From: Candidatus Kaiserbacteria bacterium
GTDB taxonomy: Bacteria > Patescibacteriota > Minisyncoccia > Phycocordibacterales > UBA918
NCBI GenBank assembly: GCA_016204695.1
Contig: JACQKD010000011.1
Location: 1-39,011 of the forward strand
Direction: 5' to 3'
Length of the DNA stretch: 39,011 bases
Under the pieces are notes generated by a model that made no database searches, had not been told where the DNA came from, and was given only the letters and a program-made list of their open reading frames with translations. This document shows positions 30,869 through 37,188 of this stretch, in pieces (position 1 is the first letter of the stretch; every line of letters starts with the position of its first letter). A program made the position numbers and the translations under genes.

Positions 30869-31677
30869 TATGTCCCAAGAAGAAATGCTTCATCACCCGC
30901 TTTCTGTCTGTTCCCCGAAAAAAGAATGACGCAATCGCGTGGGGCATGTATTTCTTCTATGCCGTCCTGACCGATCAGTTGGCCCTCGCGTAATGTCTCG
31001 AAGTCTTCAAACGGTTTTGCGAGCGAAAAAGAGGAGGACTTGGTGACGTACATATAAAAGACTTGAAGACGAGACTGTTCTCTCGAAGATGTCTCGCGTG
31101 TGACATGTCCACGTGTTGCAAGAAATGAGAAGATACTTTTTACCGCCATATCGGTCGATTCAGGATCGCCCAGATAACCGCATTCGATGCAAACTCCGAT
31201 TTTTCCGATCGAATTCATGTAATAATCCGTACCCCCCGGCTGTACTGCATCCAGTCCCGAAACAACAAGGTCCGCTGGCAGGTACTTGGCCGTGGGAAGG
31301 CCGTTGTCTTCGCATATGACGAATCTTCGACTGTGCTGTACACGGCTCGCGTGGATATCGAGCAGTGCGTCCGCTTGGTTGAGATACGTTTTCAGAAATT
31401 GCGCTCGTCCGTATTCGTAACTTTCTTTCTCTCTTTGCGAAAGCTGGTCGTCGGGTTTGAACATGCGATTCAGATTCGCTTCAGTGAAGCGCTGATTTGC
31501 CGCGATGGCTCGAGGGTTTCCATAGCCGATAAAGACCCTGCCTTTTTCTATGGCGAGATTCGGCAGAATGTTTCGTATCGCCTCGACGCCGCATGTTTCA
31601 TTTCCGTGCACACCGCCAAGAATAACGCTCGTCGGGCCGGGTTCTTTTCCTCTGAATTCGATCATGTCTTCCAACAT
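30853..31677 (-). CDS. succinylglutamate desuccinylase/aspartoacylase-family metallohydrolase
   Basis: 274 aa, M14-like fold. Zinc ligands are His24 and Glu27 in GGVHGNETCG and His109 in LLDIHAS. NLNRMF (69-74) matches the substrate-carboxylate motif NR of aspartoacylases, and the C-terminal CIECGYLGDPEST carries the likely catalytic Glu. The family removes acyl groups from N-acylated amino acids. The promoter (TTGACT, 18-nt spacer, TAAAGT) is overlaid by the operator shared with the TrpR-like gene, so the enzyme is probably controlled by that repressor, perhaps for amino-acid salvage. Divergent from the FecR-like gene. Confidence 0.88.
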   Translation of the reverse strand: MLEDMIEFRGKEPGPTSVILGGVHGNETCGVEAIRNILPNLAIEKGRVFIGYGNPRAIAANQRFTEANLNRMFKPDDQLSQREKESYEYGRAQFLKTYLNQADALLDIHASRVQHSRRFVICEDNGLPTAKYLPADLVVSGLDAVQPGGTDYYMNSIGKIGVCIECGYLGDPESTDMAVKSIFSFLATRGHVTRETSSREQSRLQVFYMYVTKSSSFSLAKPFEDFETLREGQLIGQDGIEEIHAPRDCVILFSGNRQKAGDEAFLLGTYKTTT

Positions 31678-31682
31678 TGGAA

Positions 31683-31702
31683 TACTTTACCAGAGTAAAG
31701 TA
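31683..31702 (-). promoter_or_regulatory. operator of the deacylase gene, twin of 29686-29705
   Basis: TACTTTA (31683-31689), CCAGAG, TAAAGTA (31696-31702), lying 5 nt from the ATG. On the minus strand TTGACT and, 18 nt on, TAAAGT form the promoter, and the operator covers its spacer and -10. The geometry equals that at 29686-29705. Confidence 0.8.
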
Positions 31703-31769
31703 CCGGCAGTCAAATCCGTGCATGCAGATGCCATTGCTTCTTTCCGTGTTGTATGGCTTTATACAGAGG

Positions 31770-32939
31770 ATGAAAAATGGACTCATAGTGGGAGGGATTC
31801 TGATCGTAGTTGTTGCGGCGGGGGCGTGGTACCTGTCTTCTTCTCCGACTCAGACAGGGCAGGAGGCCGCCGTGTCGGCTGTGTCTTCGACACCAATCTT
31901 TTCGGCGATGGTTACGCCGATTGCGACGCAGGTGTTCGCACAGGCGACTGATGCGGGAGCGCAGTATGCGGAGCTTGCAACAACGACTCCCGTGGGGGAG
32001 GGGACGCGGGTGAAAACCTCGGAGAAAGGCCGTGCGCTCATCGAGGGGTCGCATGAGGCGTTTCTCGACTACGATACGGAAATCGTAATCGCATCCGCCG
32101 ACGCGGGGAAGGGCACACACATTAACCTTGAAGGCGGGAAAATCTGGGCGCGCGTGAAAAATGTCGTCGATAGCGGCGATACCTACGAGGTTGAGACGCC
32201 GAATGCGGTGGCGGTCGTGCGCGGCACATCCTTCGGGCTTTATTATAAAGACGGCGATACGACGCTTCTTGTGACGGAGGGAGAGGTGCGTATGTCCGCC
32301 GTAGACCCGGAGACGGGCGAGGTGGTGCCCGATACTGAAGTCATTGTCACTGATGGAGAAAAAGCGGTGCGCGAAGAAGATAAGCCGATCGCCGAGGATG
32401 TTATCGCCGACAAAGACAAGGTGGAGGAATGGTTCGACTTTGGCGCTTCCGAAGGGGACGCAGACGAGTCGGAGTCCGGAGAGGCGGTCAGTGATACGGA
32501 GCCGGTATCTGATGCCGCACCGTCTCCGGAGCCGGTTGCCGAAGAGCCGCCGCAAAATCCTCCTCCGGCCGAACCTGTCCAAAACCCCCCGGCTGAACAA
32601 AATCCGCCGCTCGCCCCTCGCCCGGTACCTCCTTCCGGAGAGCGTCTTGCACTATCGAAGCTTGCTCCTGCTGACGGAGCGGAATCGGCGAATCTCCCGA
32701 ACATTCCGATTGATATCTACGGCAGTGGCCTTGATACTGTGATAGGCGTCGCGGTGGATACGCATGTTGTCCGTGACTTCACCATCGTCGACCATATGCA
32801 CATCAGATTCTTTTTGCCGAAAGGATTTGCACCCGGCATCTACACCGTCGGTGTCACGGATAAGGCGGGGAAGAAGGCATTTCTCTATGACGCGCTTGAT
32901 ATATACGACAAGCGGGCACCGGTGCAGGATGGGGGGTAA
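31770..32939 (+). CDS. membrane-anchored FecR-domain protein with IPT-like C-terminus
   Basis: 389 aa from ATG 31770. One membrane helix (residues ~4-21), a FecR-like beta domain (~75-185: AELATTTPVGEGTRVKTSEKGRALI, IWARVKN, YEVETPNAVAVVRGTSFGL), a region rich in D, E and S, a Pro-rich stretch (~275-310) and a C-terminal beta-sandwich of IPT/TIG type (~310-385: LAPADGAESANLPNIPIDIYG ... GFAPGIYTVGVTDKAG). FecR domains usually partner a sigma factor, but none is near, so a structural or sensory surface role is likely. The frame is open to 31677; the chosen start places the anchor at the N-terminus. Confidence 0.78.
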   Translation: MKNGLIVGGILIVVVAAGAWYLSSSPTQTGQEAAVSAVSSTPIFSAMVTPIATQVFAQATDAGAQYAELATTTPVGEGTRVKTSEKGRALIEGSHEAFLDYDTEIVIASADAGKGTHINLEGGKIWARVKNVVDSGDTYEVETPNAVAVVRGTSFGLYYKDGDTTLLVTEGEVRMSAVDPETGEVVPDTEVIVTDGEKAVREEDKPIAEDVIADKDKVEEWFDFGASEGDADESESGEAVSDTEPVSDAAPSPEPVAEEPPQNPPPAEPVQNPPAEQNPPLAPRPVPPSGERLALSKLAPADGAESANLPNIPIDIYGSGLDTVIGVAVDTHVVRDFTIVDHMHIRFFLPKGFAPGIYTVGVTDKAGKKAFLYDALDIYDKRAPVQDGG

Positions 32940-33062
32940 GAACCTGTCTGAAAAGTCCATCTGCGTTGTTGCGGAGCCTCTGCGTCTCGGTCATCGTATT
33001 ATTCATACGCCTCCCTCGCCGCTTTCTCCGCGCCTAGCATCTGGAGCTTTTCCGACAGATTC
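32940..33062 (+). repeat. dispersed hairpin element, family B copy 1 (intergenic)
   Basis: Outer stem CTGTC, T, GAAAAG (32944-32955) with CTTTTC, C, GACAG (33047-33058). Second stem GCGGAG/CTCCGC (32971-32976, 33026-33031). Apical hairpin CGTAT, loop, ATACG (32995-33009). Same plan as the copy in tsaD, with paired changes in the first two stems. Fills the gap between the FecR-like and cyclase genes. Confidence 0.85.
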
Positions 33063-33085
33063 TAAGTTTTTGACACAATATATTT

Positions 33086-34999
33086 ATGAAACACATACTC
33101 CGCTCTCTCCTCGGATCTCGAATAGCGAAACTCTCCGTCATTGTCGCGGCGAGCGCGGTGCTGTCGACGGCGCTTTTTTGGTACGGTACGTTTGATTCAT
33201 GGCAGGAGAAACTGCTCGACCGGTTTTTTGTCACAAAAGAGCCGGGCCACAACATCGTCATCATCGGTATCGACGAGCGCAGTATTGATGAGGTCGGTCC
33301 GTGGCCGTGGCCGCGCGCGACGCTCGGGAAGCTTCTCGAAGGGGCGCAGGACGCGGCGCTGATCGGTGTCGACATCAGCATGTCCGATGCGTCGCGCGCG
33401 GGAACTGCCGATGACGCGGCTTTTGCGACTGTGCTCGCGCGTATGCCGAGCCGCGTGGTGCTTCCCGTACAAGTGAGCGAACGGGGGAGAATTATCACCG
33501 AGCCACTTGCTCTATTTGGGGAGCGGGCGCGAGAAGGTTTTATCAATGTCAGTCCGGACAGCGACAGTATCGTTCGCCGAGCGCCTGCGGCGCTCGGCGA
33601 GTACCCGAGCTTTGCCCATGCGCTCGTCTCGGACGACACTCCCTCTCGGTATCGCATTGACTACCGCGGCCCCGAAGGGACATTTCTCACCGTTCCCGCG
33701 TCAGAAGTCCTTCGCGGTACCATACCGGCGAGAGTGTTTGCGGACGCGATTGTGTTGGTTGGCGCGACCGCCCCGAGTCTCAACGACACCGTACTCACGC
33801 CATTCGGCGAAATGCCCGGCGTCGAATTCCATGCCAACAATGTCGCGACCATCCTTGACGGTGCGTTCTATACCGAACGCTCGCTTCCGTGGAGCCTCGG
33901 GATGATCGTACTCGTCCACGCCGCAGTGCTTGCGTGCATCCTGTACATACGCCGATTTCTCTATCTTGGCCTCGCCCTTGTCGGCGTACTCGCCACGCTT
34001 TTTCTCGGTTCGATCGCGCTTTTTATCCACTACATCGTTCTGCCCGTGCTCTATGCGGCCGTCGGGTATGCGCTTTCACTCGTTACGACGCTTTCGTTCC
34101 AATATCTCACCGAATCGAAAGAAAAACGATTCATCAGGAATTCATTCCAGTACTATCTCACGCCGGACGTGATTGATGAGATCATTCGCGACCCCGGCCA
34201 GCTCGCGCTCGGAGGCGTGGTGAAAAAGATCACCGTCTTTTTCTCCGACATCAGGGGGTTCACCGCGATCTCCGAGGGACTCTCTCCGGCCGAGCTGACA
34301 CAACTTTTGAATGAATATCTGACCGCCATGACGGACATCGTCATGGACGAGCACGGCGTGGTTGATAAATACATCGGCGACGCAGTCATGGCCTTTTGGG
34401 GCGCGCCGCTTGAAAATGCGCATCAGGCGCGCGATGCCTGTCGCGCGGCGGTGAAGATGTCTCGCACGCTTGCCGAACTCAACGTGGGTTGGGAGGCGCG
34501 GGGACAGAAGCCGATGCGCATCGGTATGGGCATCAATCTCGGCGACCTTGTCGTCGGCAACATGGGTTCGCAAAAACGTTTCAATTACACGCTGATGGGA
34601 GACGAGGTGAACTTCGCCTCGCGGCTTGAAGGACTCACGAAATACTACGGTGTCGAGTGTCTCATCAGCGAGTCGGTACAGCGAGAGATCGCGGACGTGC
34701 CGGAGTGCGTGACGCGCGAGCTCGATACTGTCGTAGTGAAAGGTAAGACCGAACCGAAAAAGATTTTCGAGCTGGTGACCCGGCCGCTCGGCGGCCGCAC
34801 GCGAAAAGCGCATGCGCTTTTCGCGTGCGGCCGCGCCGCATATCTAGCGGGGAAGTGGGACGACGCAATCGTCGCGTTTCGCGAAGCCGCGGAAACTTGC
34901 GACGACGGTCCCTCCCGCGCATTTCTCGAACGATGCGAAGCATTACAACAGCATCCGCCCGCGGACTGGAAGGGAATATACGAATTCACGTCAAAATAA
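33086..34999 (+). CDS. CHASE2-domain adenylate/guanylate cyclase (class III)
   Basis: 637 aa. Membrane helix ~15-33, extracytoplasmic CHASE2 domain (~38-265: DRFFVTKEPGHNIVIIGIDERSIDEVGPWPWPR), three helices (~270-340), then a class III catalytic domain (~375-560). Metal-binding Asp388 (FSDIRGFT) and Asp432 (YIGDAVMAFWG), base-recognising Lys428 and Asp506, and transition-state Asn509 and Arg513 (GDEVNFASRLEG) are all present; the Lys/Asp pair points to ATP. A helical TPR-like tail follows (~580-620). Makes cAMP in response to an external cue. A 44-bp perfect palindrome lies in the joint before the tail. CACAAT at 33074-33079, 6 nt before the ATG, is a possible -10. Confidence 0.93.
   Translation: MKHILRSLLGSRIAKLSVIVAASAVLSTALFWYGTFDSWQEKLLDRFFVTKEPGHNIVIIGIDERSIDEVGPWPWPRATLGKLLEGAQDAALIGVDISMSDASRAGTADDAAFATVLARMPSRVVLPVQVSERGRIITEPLALFGERAREGFINVSPDSDSIVRRAPAALGEYPSFAHALVSDDTPSRYRIDYRGPEGTFLTVPASEVLRGTIPARVFADAIVLVGATAPSLNDTVLTPFGEMPGVEFHANNVATILDGAFYTERSLPWSLGMIVLVHAAVLACILYIRRFLYLGLALVGVLATLFLGSIALFIHYIVLPVLYAAVGYALSLVTTLSFQYLTESKEKRFIRNSFQYYLTPDVIDEIIRDPGQLALGGVVKKITVFFSDIRGFTAISEGLSPAELTQLLNEYLTAMTDIVMDEHGVVDKYIGDAVMAFWGAPLENAHQARDACRAAVKMSRTLAELNVGWEARGQKPMRIGMGINLGDLVVGNMGSQKRFNYTLMGDEVNFASRLEGLTKYYGVECLISESVQREIADVPECVTRELDTVVVKGKTEPKKIFELVTRPLGGRTRKAHALFACGRAAYLAGKWDDAIVAFREAAETCDDGPSRAFLERCEALQQHPPADWKGIYEFTSK
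34791..34834. repeat. 44-bp perfect palindrome inside the cyclase gene
   Basis: The left arm (34791-34812, beginning GCGGCCGCACGCG and ending AAAAGCGCA) is fully complementary to 34813-34834 with no central loop. It encodes GGRTRKAHALFACGR between catalytic domain and tail. It shares no sequence with families A, B or D. Confidence 0.9.
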
Positions 35000-35017
35000 G
35001 CGTTGCGGCGGGACATC

Positions 35018-36157
35018 CTATCGTCCGGTCGACAATGTGGCCTTGAGTCGCAGAATGCGCGTTACCGATTCATTGATGCGCGACTCTGTGATCTCGCCGG
35101 AGCGGACGGCTTCGTACAGGCGGTCATAGATTGCAATTTGCACTTCGGGCGTATAGGTGCTGATGATCATGTCCGCTCCGGCCTTGATCGCCGCAAGCGA
35201 TGCGTCTGCGGGGGAGGTGCCTGCGGAGATCATCTCCATGTCGTCGGTAATGATGACGCCGCGAAAGCCGAACCGTTCCCGCAATATCTGCGTCAGAAAT
35301 ACCGGCGAGAGCGTCGCGGGCTTGGTATCTATCTCGGGCACGCTGATATGCGCGGTCATGATCGCTCCTTCCGGATACTTCGAAATGATCGACGCAAACG
35401 GCGCCATACTCTCTTCGATCCCCGCGCGTCCGTCTTCGCGCATAACGCCGTTTCGGTGCGGATCGAGTCCGACGCTTCCATAGCCGGGAAAATGCTTCAC
35501 GACCGGGATGACCCCTCCGCGCAGATACCCGCGCATCATCGCCTCGCCGAGCCGGCCGGTCGTCGTTGCGTTGGCGCCGAATGTGCGGCTGTACAAATAC
35601 GAGTTAGGATTGGCGACATAATCCACAACCGGAGAGAAATTCGTGTTGATGCCGAGTGCGGCAAGCTCCGCTCCGCGCCGTTCGGCAACCGCCTCCGCTT
35701 CATCCTCGCTCTCTATGTCGCTCTCCGGCGTGAGCTCATCAAGAAATGAAAACCGCACGACAGCCCCGCCCTCCTGGTCGGCGGCGATAAAAAGCGGAAC
35801 GGATGCAAGCGACTGGAGGCCGCTCGTCAATGCGCGCACTTGTGCGGCATCAGTGACGTTTCTTTTAAGCAGGTTGATTCCGCCGATGTGGTAGCGCGCG
35901 ATCATTTTCGTGATATGCGCGTCGGGGACGGTTCCGCCAAAGCCGACGATGAGCATCTGTCCGATCTTCTCTTCAAGCGGCATCACTGCGACCTGTGCGG
36001 TGATAGGATCGGGATTTTCTTCTCGTGTCGTTGCAGTTTCATGTGTCGGCAGTACTGCCGGAACGACGGTCGAACCGACACTTGCTTCCTGTCGAAGCAT
36101 GAAAAAAGCCGCGCCCGAAAGGACAAGAAACGCGAGAATGATAAAAATAATTTTCAT
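35018..36157 (-). CDS. glycoside hydrolase family 3, NagZ-like beta-N-acetylhexosaminidase
   Basis: 379 aa from ATG 36157; the frame runs 57 codons further upstream but would read through the spacer into the pilin gene, and MKIIFIILAFLVLSGAAFF is an obvious membrane anchor. GH3 motifs: LIVGFGGT, IGGINLLKRN, FIAADQEGGAVVRF (substrate Asp), NTNFSPVVDYV, VKHFPGYGSV (K-H-F-P-G), AIMTAHISVPEID and FRGVIITDDMEM (catalytic Asp). In NagZ the KHFPGHG loop bears the general-acid His; here GYG replaces GHG, so the acid may differ. Probably trims peptidoglycan or glycan outside the membrane. Last gene of the pilin transcript. Confidence 0.88.
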   Translation of the reverse strand: MKIIFIILAFLVLSGAAFFMLRQEASVGSTVVPAVLPTHETATTREENPDPITAQVAVMPLEEKIGQMLIVGFGGTVPDAHITKMIARYHIGGINLLKRNVTDAAQVRALTSGLQSLASVPLFIAADQEGGAVVRFSFLDELTPESDIESEDEAEAVAERRGAELAALGINTNFSPVVDYVANPNSYLYSRTFGANATTTGRLGEAMMRGYLRGGVIPVVKHFPGYGSVGLDPHRNGVMREDGRAGIEESMAPFASIISKYPEGAIMTAHISVPEIDTKPATLSPVFLTQILRERFGFRGVIITDDMEMISAGTSPADASLAAIKAGADMIISTYTPEVQIAIYDRLYEAVRSGEITESRINESVTRILRLKATLSTGR

Positions 36158-36170
36158 GGCGTGCGTATGC

Positions 36171-36854
36171 CTAGGGCACGACGAATATGGAGTAATCGAA
36201 CTCGCTCGACCAGTCGCGGCACGTCGGCGTGTTAATGCCCGGATGCGAGCCGCCAGTGCATGGCATCGGCCCGCACTGCGCCTTCGGAAACTTTGATTTG
36301 TCCACTCCTTCGGCGGCTCGAAAACCAACGACCGAAAATGGCCCGCTCCACGGACAGCCGTACCCGGTCCCGGAGGGGTAGTTGTAGTACATGTAGAAAA
36401 AGGTGCCGTCGGGGCGTGGATTAAACATGCTCGACGGCGGTCCGGAATTGATAGGATCGACCGGTACAGTCGGAAGGTACTGCCGGAGTGGCGCGAGGAA
36501 ATTCGGGAGATAGCTTACCTTCCATCCTGCGAGATTGCCGTCGCCGCTTTCCGCAACCGCAGGGTAGTAGCCGTGGTCGTCGTAGTAGAGCGCAAGCGCA
36601 TTCGCAAGGGTGTTCATTTCCGCGATCCGCTTCGCGTCACGACCTTTTGCCCGGGCGGTATTGAGTGATGCCATTACCACGCTCGCAAGGAGTCCGATGA
36701 TCGCGATGACGACGAGAAGCTCTATTAGAGTAAAACCGCTTTGCAGTTTTGCTCCGACTGCACTCGGACAAAATGCCCGTAAACGCTCACTTTGCTCCTC
36801 GTTTGTCGGAGTGAATCCTCCGGAATGATTTTGGGAAAATTTTCGGCAAGACAT
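36171..36854 (-). CDS. type IV pilin-like protein with repeat-lengthened leader peptide
   Basis: 227 aa. The prepilin motif is G40/F41 in QSGFTLIELLVVIAIIGLLASVV, with Glu45 (position 5 of the mature protein), followed by the long N-terminal helix and a C-terminal globular part rich in Y, P and G with several cysteines (CGPMPCTGG, TCRDW). Prepilin peptidase should cut after Gly40. The leader is about 40 residues; usual leaders are 6-25. Residues ~14-36 are encoded by a family D repeat also found upstream of tRNA-Phe. The stop of the preceding 95-aa gene is 3 nt from this start; NagZ-like GH3 follows after 13 nt. Confidence 0.9.
   Translation of the reverse strand: MSCRKFSQNHSGGFTPTNEEQSERLRAFCPSAVGAKLQSGFTLIELLVVIAIIGLLASVVMASLNTARAKGRDAKRIAEMNTLANALALYYDDHGYYPAVAESGDGNLAGWKVSYLPNFLAPLRQYLPTVPVDPINSGPPSSMFNPRPDGTFFYMYYNYPSGTGYGCPWSGPFSVVGFRAAEGVDKSKFPKAQCGPMPCTGGSHPGINTPTCRDWSSEFDYSIFVVP
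36752..36811 (-). repeat. dispersed hairpin element, family D copy 2 (inside the pilin leader)
   Basis: 60-nt core closed by CTCCGAC (36752-36758) and GTCGGAG (36805-36811), about 80% identical to 20028-20087. The closing stems differ by a paired T-A to C-G change. The frame is preserved; it encodes the TPTNEEQSERLRAFCPSAVG part of the leader. Confidence 0.83.
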
Positions 36855-36857
36855 ATG

Positions 36858-37145
36858 TTAGAACGGTTGGACGTTTCGATAGACATCAAGTTCTTCGGTG
36901 CTCGGCCCGGGGCCGCCTTGTTTGACGTATGTTCTGCCTTCACGCAGAAGCAAGAATGTTGCGGCAATCGCAAAAATCACCAGCGCCACCATGACGTACC
37001 GTGCGCGCCTTTCGTCAGGCACCAGTCCGCCCGAGTGGGCGATGATCCAGCGAGCAAGACTTGACGTCCCGCTCCGCGCAAAGGAGCCGGGTTGTTGTGC
37101 GGTTTCTTCCCCGAATTGAACATGTGCGGAATCGGTAGGGTCCAT
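36858..37145 (-). CDS. small membrane protein, first gene of the pilin operon
   Basis: 95 aa. Hydrophilic first half with SLARWIIAHSGGLVPDERRARYV, one membrane helix (~50-68, VMVALVIFAIAATFLLL), then a short acidic and Pro/Gly-rich tail. No named family, but its place 3 nt before a pilin gene and its shape suggest a pilus or secretion accessory. TATACT (plus 37160-37165) is a -10 box 14 nt upstream of the ATG, so a short untranslated leader is possible here. Confidence 0.75.
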   Translation of the reverse strand: MDPTDSAHVQFGEETAQQPGSFARSGTSSLARWIIAHSGGLVPDERRARYVMVALVIFAIAATFLLLREGRTYVKQGGPGPSTEELDVYRNVQPF

Positions 37146-37188
37146 ACAGATATGTCTTCAGTATACCATCGACTCTATGGGGGTGGTC

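Noticed and set aside
33070-33075. TTGACA as -35 of the cyclase gene
   Set aside because: It abuts the CACAAT box and lies only 11 nt from the ATG, so it cannot act as the -35 for this start.
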